DNA of 64,000 nucleotides from Streptomyces sp. DH-12 (GTDB taxonomy: Bacteria; Actinomycetota; Actinomycetes; Streptomycetales; Streptomycetaceae), in NCBI RefSeq assembly GCF_002899455.1, contig NZ_PPFB01000001.1, positions 3,192,501-3,256,500 on the forward strand, given 5' to 3'. Every line of letters starts with the position of its first letter. The first letter of the stretch is position 1. The notes below the pieces were generated by a model. That model had not been told where the DNA came from, did no database searches, and saw nothing but the letters and a program-made list of their open reading frames with translations. Of the stretch, positions 18,569 to 28,563 are shown one piece after another. The translations under genes and the position numbers were made by a program.

Positions 18569-19456
18569 ATGGCCGTCCGTCCCCCGTACCGTTCACTTCG
18601 CGGCCTGTCCGCCGTCGTCGCCGTGCTCGCGGCCGGTGCGGTGGGGTGCTCGGACGTCTCCGAGGCCGTCGACAGCGCCAAGGACGGCGCGAAGAAGGCC
18701 GCCCGTCAGCGTTCGGTGTTCTCGCTCGACGTCGGGGACTGCTACAACCCGAACGGAAAGGCCGAGGGCGAGGCGTACCTCGTCGAGATCGTGCCCTGCG
18801 ACGAGGCGCATCAGGGCCAGGTGGTCGGCGAGTTCGCGATCCGGCAGGGAGGGAAGTTCCCCGGCGAGGACGCCGTCACGACGATCGCGGACACCCGCTG
18901 CCCGGCCGAGGCGCAGAAGTTCGCCCCGGACACCTGGGCACTGCCCCAGGGCGTCGGCCTGTCGTACTACACCCCGACCGCCGAGAGCTGGGCGACGAAC
19001 GACCGGTTGGTGACCTGCACGTACAGCACGGAGAAGGGCACCTTCAAGGGCTCGCTGGCCACCGCGAAGACCCTCGGACCCGAGCAGCTCACCTACCTCG
19101 AGGGCTCCAACGCGGTGTACGAGGCCCTGTGGGCCAACCAGCCGGAGACGGACGACGTCGAGGGCGACCTGGACGGCTACCAGGCGCAGGCCAAGGCCGT
19201 CGCCGCCGCCCTCGACACGCACGTCGAGGGGCTGAAGGGCGTCAAGGGCAGCGAGGTCGGCACGCTCCGCGGGACGCTGGCCGAGGCGGCCGGCGAGTGG
19301 AGGAAGGCCGCGAACGCCGCCGACCTCGACACCTTCTACGTCGCCTACGACGCCGGGTTCACCCTCATCGACCCGGGCAAGTCGGTCGCCGCCCGCAAGG
19401 AACTGGGCCTGGCCACCACCGTCCCGGCCGACGAGGCCGAGGTCTGGGCGGGCTGA
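18569..19456 (+). CDS. Lipoprotein with septum-formation-type domain
   Basis: 295 residues. The type II signal peptide ends at a lipobox (AVGC, C27), so it should be anchored on the outer face of the membrane. The region VFSLDVGDCYNP ... VEIVPCDEAHQGQVVGEF followed by RCPAEAQKF is typical of the actinobacterial septum-formation (Septum_form) domain, with its paired cysteines. The C-terminal half is helical and Ala-rich. ATG 18569 has GGAG 7 nt upstream. It stands alone and is convergent with the next gene. Its exact role is unknown. Confidence 0.88.
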   Translation: MAVRPPYRSLRGLSAVVAVLAAGAVGCSDVSEAVDSAKDGAKKAARQRSVFSLDVGDCYNPNGKAEGEAYLVEIVPCDEAHQGQVVGEFAIRQGGKFPGEDAVTTIADTRCPAEAQKFAPDTWALPQGVGLSYYTPTAESWATNDRLVTCTYSTEKGTFKGSLATAKTLGPEQLTYLEGSNAVYEALWANQPETDDVEGDLDGYQAQAKAVAAALDTHVEGLKGVKGSEVGTLRGTLAEAAGEWRKAANAADLDTFYVAYDAGFTLIDPGKSVAARKELGLATTVPADEAEVWAG

Positions 19457-19465
19457 GGCCCCGCC

Positions 19466-20059
19466 TCAGGCCGGCGGCCAGGTGATGCCCGCGTCCCGCA
19501 GCATCCGGCCGTACGTGCGACATCGGTGCCGGGCGAGGAACAGGCCCAGCGCCCGCAGGACGGCGAAGAACAGCCACACGGCGGCGCACACGAGGGCCGC
19601 TCCCTGCGAGAAGCCGGCCTGGGAGAGCGGGATGAGCAGCGCCGAGGGGACGAGCAGCAGAGCGATCAGCCCGCGCCGCCGGTGCGTGCGGCCGTGGTCG
19701 ACCATGATGCGCGCGTGCAGCAGGCCGGCCTCGCGCCGCGCCTCGGGCAGCGGACGCAGCCGGTGCCCGCCGGGACGCATGCCGGGCAGCGGGCCGCCGT
19801 CCAGGGCGTCCGGGTGCAGCGCGGCGGTGCGGGCCGCCCGTTCGGCGGCGTCCGTCATGCGGCGGAAGGCGAAGTACGGATGCGGACTGCCCTGGGGAGG
19901 AAGGGGGGACAGTCCGTCGTACCGGTAGCCGTACTGCTCGACGACGCAGGCGAAGGCCGCGAACTCCCGCCACGAGCGTCGCAGATGGCGTACGTCGTAC
20001 CGCTCGGCGCCGCGCGCGCCTTCCCGCAGCACCGCCCTGAGCTGCGCCTGCAGCGGCAT
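19466..20059 (-). CDS. Conserved membrane protein of unknown function
   Basis: 197 residues. A soluble N-terminal part (RYDVRHLRRSWREFAAFACVVEQYGYRYDG, with many Arg) is followed by two transmembrane helices near the C terminus (GLIALLLVPSALLIPLSQ and AALVCAAVWLFFAVLRALGL) and a short basic tail. ATG 20059 is chosen for the strong AGGAGG 5 nt upstream; a start at 20140 would add 27 Pro/Gly-rich residues. I do not recognise the family. Confidence 0.8.
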   Translation of the reverse strand: MPLQAQLRAVLREGARGAERYDVRHLRRSWREFAAFACVVEQYGYRYDGLSPLPPQGSPHPYFAFRRMTDAAERAARTAALHPDALDGGPLPGMRPGGHRLRPLPEARREAGLLHARIMVDHGRTHRRRGLIALLLVPSALLIPLSQAGFSQGAALVCAAVWLFFAVLRALGLFLARHRCRTYGRMLRDAGITWPPA

Positions 20060-20155
20060 CCCGCCTCCTGGGTCGGTCGGTCCGGGGCCGTCGTGCCGCG
20101 CCGGACGTTCGCGGCTGACCCGGCCGATCGCCTTGACCATCAGCCGGACGGTCCC

Positions 20156-20185
20156 CAGGTCCTCAGGTCCTCAGGTCCTCAGGTC
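20156..20185. repeat. 8-bp tandem repeat
   Basis: CAGGTCCT is repeated three times without change from 20156, followed by a partial CAGGTC to 20185. It lies in the 214-bp gap upstream of the membrane protein gene and downstream of the 351-residue gene, outside coding sequence. Such arrays change length by slippage. Confidence 0.9.
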
Positions 20186-20273
20186 GCCCGGTGCCGGACC
20201 GGAATCGAGCGTGGGGTACTCCGACGTCCCGCTTCGACGCCCCCGCCGGACGCCTCCGGACCCGGTGTCCGTC

Positions 20274-21329
20274 CTAGTCGCCCCCTCCGCCGCCACCCCC
20301 GTCGCCCCCTCCCCCGTCGCCGCTTCCGCCGCCTCCGTCCCCCGCGTCACCGCCGTCGCTGCCCCAGCCGTCGCCGCCGCCGGGTTCGTTGTCGTCGCGG
20401 CCGCGGCCGAGGTTGCTGAACCAGGGAAGGTCCCAGCCGTCGTCGCCGGTGTCGCGGCGCGGGTCGGCGGAGCGGAAGCGGGCCAGGCCCGTCGCGTCGC
20501 CGAGGCCGAAGGACACCGCGACCGCGTGGGCCATCACGGCGTCCAGCGGGTCGGGGCTCTCGTGGCGGACGTCGGCCAGCGGCAGCAGCAGGGCGCCGGG
20601 GGCGGGGGCCGTCCCGCGGGGCGGCCGGGTCAGCAGGGCGACCGGTGTCTCACCCCGCAGCAGCCAGGAGCTCGCCGCGTCCCCCCGGCGCAGAGTCCAC
20701 TGCCGGTCGGGCAGCCGGATCTCCACCGCGCTTCTGGACTTCCGGAACTTCTTGCGCAGCACGAGCCGGGCGACGGCGTCCCCCACGGTCAGGACCAGCC
20801 CGGTGTCCGTGTCGGAGGTGCTGCTGCCCCGGAAGCCGTACGGCGCGCGCAGGCGGACGGCGGGGGCGTACGGGCCCCAGACGTCGACGCGGACCTGGCG
20901 GCGGTCCACGGCCACCGCGATCGGACCGGCGGGGCCGTGCGCGTAGCGGCGGGCGATCCACAGCGGTACGCCCTCCTGCCGCGCCCGCGCGGCGAGGGCG
21001 GCGACCTGCCCGGGGCCGCCGCAGCGGCGCACCGCGAGTTCGCCGAGCGCGCGGGCGAAGGCCGCCGCCTGACGCACCCTCAGGGGTACGCAGGTGCCGG
21101 TCGCCCGGGTGACGGGGACCAGGCCGGCTCCCTCGGGGAGCGCCTGCAGGGGACGTTCCGCGCCTCCGCCGCCCAGCCAGGCGCCCCGCAGAAACGCTTC
21201 GGCCATGGCGGCGAGGTTCAGTTCCTCCAGCGGGGTCGTCCGGCCGCCGCGGCGCAGCGCGTGCTCGGTGAGCCGCACGGTGCGCGCGAGCGGGTTGCGG
21301 GAGCGTTCCCCGTAGAGCACCTGGTCCAT
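20274..21329 (-). CDS. Conserved protein with Gly/Asp-rich tail
   Basis: 351 residues. It has no signal peptide or membrane helix. The body (1-300) has no family I recognise; it contains alternating strands such as PIAVAVDRRQVRVDVWGPYAPAVRL and ARLVLRKKFRKSRSAVEIRL. The last 40 or so residues are almost only Gly and Asp with a few Ser and Trp, forming a disordered acidic tail. ATG 21329 has GGGGGAC upstream. It sits between the groEL terminator and a membrane protein gene. Confidence 0.85.
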   Translation of the reverse strand: MDQVLYGERSRNPLARTVRLTEHALRRGGRTTPLEELNLAAMAEAFLRGAWLGGGGAERPLQALPEGAGLVPVTRATGTCVPLRVRQAAAFARALGELAVRRCGGPGQVAALAARARQEGVPLWIARRYAHGPAGPIAVAVDRRQVRVDVWGPYAPAVRLRAPYGFRGSSTSDTDTGLVLTVGDAVARLVLRKKFRKSRSAVEIRLPDRQWTLRRGDAASSWLLRGETPVALLTRPPRGTAPAPGALLLPLADVRHESPDPLDAVMAHAVAVSFGLGDATGLARFRSADPRRDTGDDGWDLPWFSNLGRGRDDNEPGGGDGWGSDGGDAGDGGGGSGDGGGGDGGGGGGGD

Positions 21330-21440
21330 CGCCGTCCCCCTCTCGTTTCGGCCGCCGTGTGCTCAGACTCCGGTCGGGCGTGGTGCGGTTCCATGATCGG
21401 GCGGGGCGGGACAGGGGCACCGCTGCGGGGTACGGCGGAG

Positions 21441-21478
21441 GCCCGGCACCCGCCGTCCGTGCGGACGGGGTGCCGGGC
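21441..21478 (-). terminator. Terminator of the groES-groEL operon
   Basis: GCCCGGCACCC (21441-21451) pairs with GGGTGCCGGGC (21468-21478), and inside it CCGTCC/GGACGG closes a GTGC loop. It is a long hairpin 30 nt after the groEL stop, without a U-tract, as is usual in Streptomyces. Confidence 0.88.
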
Positions 21479-21507
21479 CTCAGCTCGGGTTCTGGCGACT
21501 CGGGTCG

Positions 21508-23160
<1,653 letters not shown>

Positions 23161-23171
23161 CTAGGTGAAAT

Positions 23172-23228
23172 CACTGCGCCCCTGGGCCACCCGGCTCCTT
23201 GTCGGATGCTGGGGCCAGGGGCGCAGTG
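23172..23228 (-). promoter_or_regulatory. Hairpin between groES and groEL1
   Basis: CACTGCGCCCCTGG (23172-23185) pairs perfectly with CCAGGGGCGCAGTG (23215-23228) around a 29-nt loop, within the 150-bp groES-groEL spacer. A 14-bp stem inside an operon suggests partial termination or mRNA processing that would change the GroES:GroEL ratio. Confidence 0.75.
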
Positions 23229-23286
23229 TTCGAGCAGAAGTACTTGCTACGAGGTCGAGTCGTCCGGGGCAGGCCCCGGGGTCCCC

Positions 23287-23595
23287 TTACTTCTCGACGA
23301 TCGCGAGGACGTCGCGAGCCGAGAGGACGAGGTACTCCTCGCCGTTGTACTTGACCTCGGTGCCGCCGTACTTGCTGTACAGAACGACGTCGCCGACCTT
23401 CACGTCGAGCTCGACGCGCTTGCCGTCCTCGAAGCGGCCCGGACCGATGGCCAGGACGACGCCCTCCTGGGGCTTCTCCTTCGCGGTGTCCGGAATGACC
23501 AGGCCCGAAGCCGTGGTCTGCTCGGCGTCGAGCGGCTGGACCACGATGCGGTCCTCGAGCGGCTTGATGGCAACCTTGGAGCTGGCGGTCGTCAC
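23287..23595 (-). CDS. groES: 10-kDa co-chaperonin GroES
   Basis: 102 residues of the GroES beta-barrel family that caps the GroEL ring: [43 protein letters not shown] and the mobile-loop segment are typical, as is [37 protein letters not shown] 23595 follows GGGGGAGG. It is the first gene of the operon and lies behind a housekeeping-type promoter with two CIRCE elements. Confidence 0.97.
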   Translation of the reverse strand: MTTASSKVAIKPLEDRIVVQPLDAEQTTASGLVIPDTAKEKPQEGVVLAIGPGRFEDGKRVELDVKVGDVVLYSKYGGTEVKYNGEEYLVLSARDVLAIVEK

Positions 23596-23694
23596 GATCC
23601 GACCTCCCCCTTCGGAGATCTCACGGGGTTAACTGTCTGAGGTGGCGACCAGGTCGATCCGTCGTCGCGGGTGCCGGACCTGCCCGTCGCGTTG

Positions 23695-23721
23695 TTGGCA
23701 CTCTCCAGGGGGGAGTGCCAG
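23695..23721. promoter_or_regulatory. CIRCE element, downstream copy
   Basis: TTGGCACTC-N9-GAGTGCCAG, an inverted repeat of the CIRCE type (consensus TTAGCACTC-N9-GAGTGCTAA) bound by the repressor HrcA. It lies just downstream of the groES promoter start point. Confidence 0.9.
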
Positions 23722-23727
23722 ACCTGA

Positions 23728-23756
23728 GACTATGACCGCGATTAGCACTCGGTCAA
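23728..23756 (-). promoter_or_regulatory. groES promoter
   Basis: On the reverse strand TTGACC (23756-23751) is followed after 17 nt by ATAGTC (23733-23728), or after 18 nt by TAGTCT. This fits the principal sigma consensus TTGACN/TANNNT. The -35 lies inside the upstream CIRCE element, so HrcA binding should block polymerase. Confidence 0.8.
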
Positions 23757-23768
23757 GCGGAGTGCCAA
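23742..23768. promoter_or_regulatory. CIRCE element, upstream copy
   Basis: TTAGCACTC-N9-GAGTGCCAA, a near-perfect CIRCE operator for HrcA. It overlaps the -35 of the groES promoter. From here to 23893 I see no further signal or gene. Confidence 0.93.
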
Positions 23769-23893
23769 TTGCCGTGCGGCGCGTCGGGGGGCGGGGGCGG
23801 TCTCCGGCACGGAGCCGTGCGGTGGGGGCGGTGAGGTGGCCGTCCGCCGAGGGCCGCGCCCCCGGCCCCCCTCCGGCCCCGCGGGCCTCGCCC

Positions 23894-24646
23894 TCAGGCG
23901 CCGGACGGGCTGGACATCACACCTACGTGGTCCTCCAGCCTGCCCACCTTCAGGCCCCGCTCCTCCAGCTCCCCGAGCAGCCGTGTGGTGCGTTCCGCCA
24001 GGGTCAGGGGCGGGGCCTCGCCCGACGGCACGGAGACGATGTCGCCGGGGCGCAGGCGGTGCGGGCCGTGGCTGTAGGTGAGGTGACCGTCGGGTTCGAG
24101 GGTCACGCGCCACAGGACCACCGCGGCGATGCCGCACTCGGCGGCGGCGCGCAGGGTGGTGGTGTCGTGGCGGCCGTAGGGCGGGCGGAAGAGGCGGGGG
24201 CGGACGCCGAACCGGGCGGCGAGCTTGCGCTGCTGGCCGCAGATCTGGGCGCGCTGCGCGGCGAGGGGCAGGCCGGGCAGGGCCGGGTGGTCGAGGGTGT
24301 GGTTCTGGAGGTTCGCGCCGACCGCGCGCAGGCGGGCGAAGTGGCCGTAGCCGGGGCCCATCACGCTGTCGGTGAGGAACATGCTGACCGGCAGCCCGCG
24401 TGCGCGTACCAGGTCGATGAAGCGGGGGTCGCGTTCGGCGCCGTCGTCGTAGGTGAGGAAGACGACCGGGTCGCCGGTGGCGACGTGGTCGACGACGGGC
24501 GGGAGCGGCGCCCGGGCGGAGGCGCTCGCCGTCGCGCCGGCGCGGGAGGCCACGTGTCCCGTGCCGGGCGGGGCCGCGCATCCGGCGGTCGCGGCGAGCA
24601 GGGCGAGGACCGCCGGGAGAGCCCGCGGGGTCCCGCGCCGCCTCAC
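23894..24646 (-). CDS. Lipoprotein polysaccharide deacetylase-like protein (second of pair)
   Basis: 250 residues. Type II signal peptide with lipobox TAGC (C23). The NodB-type domain has motif 1 as FLTYDDG, motif 2 as HTLDH and motif 3 as RPPYGRHD, so the metal-binding Asp and both His are kept. The later LxH motif is not obvious: the corresponding region reads DIVSVPSGE, while the upstream paralogue has DIVLSHFRG. GTG 24646 overlaps the upstream stop in GTGA, so the two genes are translationally coupled. It probably acts on cell-wall or surface polysaccharide; the weakened last motif makes activity less certain. Confidence 0.85.
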   Translation of the reverse strand: MRRRGTPRALPAVLALLAATAGCAAPPGTGHVASRAGATASASARAPLPPVVDHVATGDPVVFLTYDDGAERDPRFIDLVRARGLPVSMFLTDSVMGPGYGHFARLRAVGANLQNHTLDHPALPGLPLAAQRAQICGQQRKLAARFGVRPRLFRPPYGRHDTTTLRAAAECGIAAVVLWRVTLEPDGHLTYSHGPHRLRPGDIVSVPSGEAPPLTLAERTTRLLGELEERGLKVGRLEDHVGVMSSPSGA

Positions 24647-25530
24647 AGGTAGTCCTCCAGCCTGCCCACGGCGTACCCCTCGGCCGTGACCTTGTCGAGG
24701 AAGCGGCGGATCATGTCCGGCATGGTGCCCTTCCAGTCGCCGCGGCCCCGGAAGTGGGACAGCACGATGTCGCCGGGGCGGATCTTCCGGTCCCACTCGC
24801 GGTACTCCCAGCGGTCGGCGAAGACCTCCTCGTTCCACAGCGGGACGTGGGTGATGCCGCAGCTCTTGGCCGCGCGCAGGGTGGCCTTGTCGTAGTTGCC
24901 GTAGGGCGGGCGGAAGAGGACGGGGCGGGTGCCGTAGCGCTTCTCGACGACGTCCTGCATGCCGCAGATCTCGCGCTTCTGCTCGGCGTGGGAGAGGGCC
25001 GGCAGGTACGGGTGGCGGAGGGTGTGGTTGTGCAGGGCCACGCCCCGCTCCTGCATGTCCTTGAAGTAGCCGTAGTCCTCCTTGACCAGGTAGTCGCTGA
25101 GGAAGGCGCTGTACGGCACCCGCAGGTCGGTCATCATCCGCAGGAACTCGGGGTCCTTCTCGGCGCCGTCGTCGATGGTGAGGAAGACGACCTTCTCCTC
25201 GACCGGGACGGTGGTGAAGACCGGCGGGAGGCCGAGCCGTTCGTGCCCGTCGACCTCGAAGCCGTCCCGGGTGGTGATGCGCGGCTTCTTCGCCGGGGGC
25301 GGCGGCGCGGCCAGCGGGACCTTCTCCAGCCCCCAGCGCTTCGCCGCGGCGGCCCGTGCGGCCTGCGCGGCGCGCAGCTTGGTGGCGTAGGAGTCGAGGG
25401 CGCGGGCCGGGGGCGCCTGGAGGGGCCGGCCGCCGGCCGGTTCGACCGTGTCGCTGCCCTGGCCGCATCCCGAGGCGAGGGCCGCGAGCGCGAGGGCGGC
25501 GAGACCGGTCCGCACCCCCGCCCGCCGCAT
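24643..25530 (-). CDS. Lipoprotein polysaccharide deacetylase (first of pair)
   Basis: 295 residues. Signal peptide with lipobox ASGC (C22). NodB homology domain: VVFLTIDDG (motif 1, Asp-Asp), HNHTLRHP (motif 2), RPPYGNYD (motif 3), and PGDIVLSHFRG (motif 5 His). All metal and catalytic positions appear intact. ATG 25530 is chosen because the 11 codons from an upstream ATG (25563) are rare ones (CGA, GTA, GTA, GGA, CAA). It overlaps the next gene by 4 nt. It is expected to remove acetyl groups from an extracellular glycan. Confidence 0.88.
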   Translation of the reverse strand: MRRAGVRTGLAALALAALASGCGQGSDTVEPAGGRPLQAPPARALDSYATKLRAAQAARAAAAKRWGLEKVPLAAPPPPAKKPRITTRDGFEVDGHERLGLPPVFTTVPVEEKVVFLTIDDGAEKDPEFLRMMTDLRVPYSAFLSDYLVKEDYGYFKDMQERGVALHNHTLRHPYLPALSHAEQKREICGMQDVVEKRYGTRPVLFRPPYGNYDKATLRAAKSCGITHVPLWNEEVFADRWEYREWDRKIRPGDIVLSHFRGRGDWKGTMPDMIRRFLDKVTAEGYAVGRLEDYL

Positions 25531-25653
25531 CCGCTTTTTATCGTTTTGTCCTACTACTCGCATGGGGCCGGATCCTCGCAGTCGCCCGGCCCGCGTCCGC
25601 CCCGACACCGCGGCCGGAGGCGCACGGTCCACCGACTGGCCCACAATGACCCG

Positions 25654-26829
25654 GTGAACGACCTCGCCCCGCTCCTCACCCCCGAAGGCCGCGCCCTCCT
25701 CGACGAGGTGCGCGACACCGACCCGGCCCGCGAACTCGCCGTCGCGACCCGGCTGCGCCGCGAACACCCCGCCGAGCTGGTGTCGGCGGCGCTCGGCCAG
25801 GCCCGGCTGCGGCAGCGGGCGGTGGCGAAGTTCGGGGCGGAGGACGCGGGGCGGATGTTCTTCACGCCGAACGGGGTGGAGCAGTCGACCCGGCGCGGTG
25901 TCGCCGCGTACCGGGCCGAGCGGCTGCGGGCGGCGGGGGTGCGGTCGGTCGCCGACCTGTGCTGCGGGATCGGCGGGGACGCGATCGCCCTGGCCCGCGC
26001 CGGTATCCGCGTCCTGGCCGTCGACCGGGACCCGCAGACGGCCGCGGCCGCCCGTGCCAACGCCGACGCGCTGGGACTCGCCGGCCTCATCGAGGTGCGC
26101 GAGGCGGATGTGACGGAGGTGGACACCGCCGGGTACGACGCGGTGTTCGTGGACCCGGCCCGGCGCTCGTCGAAACGCGGCCGGATCTTCGACCCGGAGG
26201 CGTACTCGCCTCCCCTGTCCTGGGCCGTGCAGGCGGCACTGAAGGCCCCCCGGGCCGCCGCCCTGAAGATCGCCCCCGGCATCCCGCACGAGGCGGTTCC
26301 GGCCGAGGCCGAGGCGGAGTGGATCTCCGACGGCGGGGACGTGAAGGAGGCGGTCCTGTGGTTCGGCACCGCCCCGGGCACGATCCGCGCGACCCTGCTC
26401 CCGGGCCCGCACACCCTGGTCTCCCGGGGCCTCCCCGACCCCGAGGTCCGCCCGGTCGGACGCTACGTGTACGAACCCGACGGCGCCGTCATCCGCTCCC
26501 ACCTGGTGGCCGAGGTCGCGGAAACCCTCGACGGCGGCCTGATCGACCCGACCATCGCCTACATCACCACGGACACCCTGAGCCCCACCCCGTACGCCAC
26601 GGCCTACGAGATCACCGACCGGCTCCCCTTCAACGTCAAGAAACTGAAGGCACTGCTCCGGGAGCGGCAGGTCGGCACCCTGACGGTCAAGAAGCGCGGC
26701 TCGGCCGTCGAACCGGAGGAGCTGCGCCGCAAGGCCCTCCCGAAGCCGCACGGCACCGCGGCGGTCACGGTCTTCCTGACCCGGGTCGCCGGCGCACCGA
26801 CGATGCTCCTGGGCCACCCGGTGCGCTGA
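25654..26829 (+). CDS. Class I SAM-dependent methyltransferase with THUMP-like domain
   Basis: 391 residues. The N-terminal helical part (ARELAVATRLRREHPAELVSAALGQARLRQRAVAKFG) is followed by SAM motif I DLCCGIGGDAIALA, acidic VDRDP, and motif IV FVDPARR. The C-terminal region (LPFNVKKLKALLRERQVGTLTVKKRGSAVEPEELRRKL) is typical of the actinobacterial THUMP-like methyltransferases, likely acting on RNA. There is no ribosome site; CACAAT at 25642-25647 stands 6 nt before GTG 25654, so a leaderless transcript is likely. Confidence 0.9.
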   Translation: MNDLAPLLTPEGRALLDEVRDTDPARELAVATRLRREHPAELVSAALGQARLRQRAVAKFGAEDAGRMFFTPNGVEQSTRRGVAAYRAERLRAAGVRSVADLCCGIGGDAIALARAGIRVLAVDRDPQTAAAARANADALGLAGLIEVREADVTEVDTAGYDAVFVDPARRSSKRGRIFDPEAYSPPLSWAVQAALKAPRAAALKIAPGIPHEAVPAEAEAEWISDGGDVKEAVLWFGTAPGTIRATLLPGPHTLVSRGLPDPEVRPVGRYVYEPDGAVIRSHLVAEVAETLDGGLIDPTIAYITTDTLSPTPYATAYEITDRLPFNVKKLKALLRERQVGTLTVKKRGSAVEPEELRRKALPKPHGTAAVTVFLTRVAGAPTMLLGHPVR

Positions 26830-27062
26830 CCGGCGCCGTCCCGCCGGGTCACGGCGCCCCGACGGGCCGCGGACCTCCGCCGTCCGGCGGCACACGGCGC
26901 CGTTCCGGCCAGGCGGCGCCGGGTGACACGCGGGCGCCCCGCATACGCGCCGGAAGCCGCCGCGTGCGGGGTCCGTGCCGCCCGGCAGCCCGGCACCCGG
27001 CCCACCGACCAGCCGTCGAGCGCGCCACGCGCGGACACGGCCGCCCCCGCACGAGGGTGCGA

Positions 27063-27090
27063 CCGCCGCCCGGCAGGTGGCGGGCGGCGG
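27063..27090. terminator. Hairpin between convergent genes
   Basis: CCGCCGCCCG (27063-27072) and CGGGCGGCGG (27081-27090), with an 8-nt loop, lie in the 395-bp gap (26830-27224) between the methyltransferase gene and the ECF42 sigma gene. It is a likely two-way terminator. I see no gene in the rest of the gap. Confidence 0.6.
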
Positions 27091-27224
27091 CCCGGTCCGC
27101 GTGCGGGCGCCCGGTCCTCGGGCGGCGGGCTCCGCGCCTGAGCACCGTGCGGGGCCCGCATGGCCGCGTGGGGCGCTCGACAGCTGAGCGACGGGTGGTC
27201 AGGCGGTGCGCGACGGCGCCCCGC

Positions 27225-28499
27225 TCAGCCGCCCGGCTCCGCGGCCCGCCCCCGCAGCATCTCCCGCTCCCGCGCGTTGCCCGCCAGCTCCGCCGCCCGT
27301 GCGAACTCCTCCCGTGCCTCCTCCGTCCGGCCGAGGCGGGCCAGGAGGTCGCCGCGGACGGACGGCAGCAGGTGGTAGTCGCGCAGCGCCGGCTCCGTCG
27401 TCAGGGCGTCCACGAGCGGCAGCGCCGCCTCCGGTCCCTCCGCCATGGAGACGGCGACCGCGCGGTTGAGTTCGACCACCGGGGACGGCGCGCGGGCGGC
27501 GAGCAGGCCGTAGAGGGCGGCGATGCGCGGCCAGTCCGTCTCCTCGTAGCGGTAGGCGTGCGCGTGGCAGGCGGCGATGGCCGCCTGGAGGGCGTACGGG
27601 CCCGGGGGGCCGGAGGCGGCCGCGTCGGCGCGGGCGAGGGCGGCGACACCGCGGGCGATGAGCATGCGGTTCCAGCGGGCGCGGTTCTGGTCCTTCAGCA
27701 GCACCGGCTCGCCGTCGGGACCGGTGCGGGCGGCGGTGCGGGACGCCTGGAACTCCAGCAGCGCGGTCAGCCCGTGCGCCTCGGGCTCCTTCGGCATCAG
27801 CCCGGACAGCACGCGGGCCAGCCGCAGCGCGTCCTCGCACAGCGCGGGGCGCAGCCAGTCGTCGCCGGCCGTGGCCGCGTACCCCTCGTTGAAGATCAGG
27901 TAGATGACGTCGAGGACCGATGCGAGCCGGGCCTCGCGGTCGGGCCCGTACGGCACCTCGAAGGCGACGTCCTGCCTGGCCAGGGTGCGTTTGGCGCGCA
28001 CGATCCGCTGCGCCGCCGTCGCCTCCGGCACCAGGAGGGCGCGGGCGATCTCGGCCGTGGTGAGGCCGCCGAGCAGCCGCAGGGTGAGGGCGGTGCGGGC
28101 CTCGGCGGAGAGGGCGGGGTGGCAGGCGGTGAAGACGAGCCGCAGCAGGTCGTCGTCGATGTCGTCCGGGCCGGCGGGCGGCTCCGGAGGGGCCGTCACC
28201 AGGTCGGCGTCCCGCCCGATCTCGGCGAGCTTGCGGGCGTAGGTCTCCCGGCGGCGGACCAGGTCGACGGCGCGCCGGCGGGCGGTGGTCATGAGCCAGG
28301 CGCCCGGGTTGCCGGGCACCCCGTCCCGCGGCCACTGCTCCAGGGCCGCGACCAGGGCGTCCTGCGCGAGTTCCTCGGCGATGCCGACGTCCCGGACGAT
28401 CCGGGCCACCGCGGCGACCACCCGTGGGAACTCCATCCGGAACACGGTCTCGACGGTCCCGGCCGTGGCGTCCGGTCCGGCGGTGGGCTGTGGTGTCAC
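27225..28499 (-). CDS. ECF42-type sigma factor with C-terminal TPR-like domain
   Basis: 424 residues, far longer than usual ECF sigma factors. Region 2 (about 20-90: FPRVVAAVARIVRDVGIAEELAQDALVAALEQWP) and region 4 (about 130-185: LRLLGGLTTAEIARALLVPEATAAQRIVRAKRTL) are followed by about 230 helical residues with TPR-like repeats (DVIYLIFNEGY, LLARLGRTEEAREEFARAAELAGN). This layout and the DGPF gene upstream define the ECF42 group, which has no anti-sigma factor; the C-terminal extension is thought to control activity. GTG 28499 has a weak GGTGGG site. The two genes form an operon with 64 bp between them. Confidence 0.92.
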   Translation of the reverse strand: MTPQPTAGPDATAGTVETVFRMEFPRVVAAVARIVRDVGIAEELAQDALVAALEQWPRDGVPGNPGAWLMTTARRRAVDLVRRRETYARKLAEIGRDADLVTAPPEPPAGPDDIDDDLLRLVFTACHPALSAEARTALTLRLLGGLTTAEIARALLVPEATAAQRIVRAKRTLARQDVAFEVPYGPDREARLASVLDVIYLIFNEGYAATAGDDWLRPALCEDALRLARVLSGLMPKEPEAHGLTALLEFQASRTAARTGPDGEPVLLKDQNRARWNRMLIARGVAALARADAAASGPPGPYALQAAIAACHAHAYRYEETDWPRIAALYGLLAARAPSPVVELNRAVAVSMAEGPEAALPLVDALTTEPALRDYHLLPSVRGDLLARLGRTEEAREEFARAAELAGNAREREMLRGRAAEPGG

Positions 28500-28563
28500 A
28501 GCCCACCATCAGACACCCGTACGGCGGTGGGGCCAAGCAGGTTCCGCGGGCGGGCGGGGCCGG

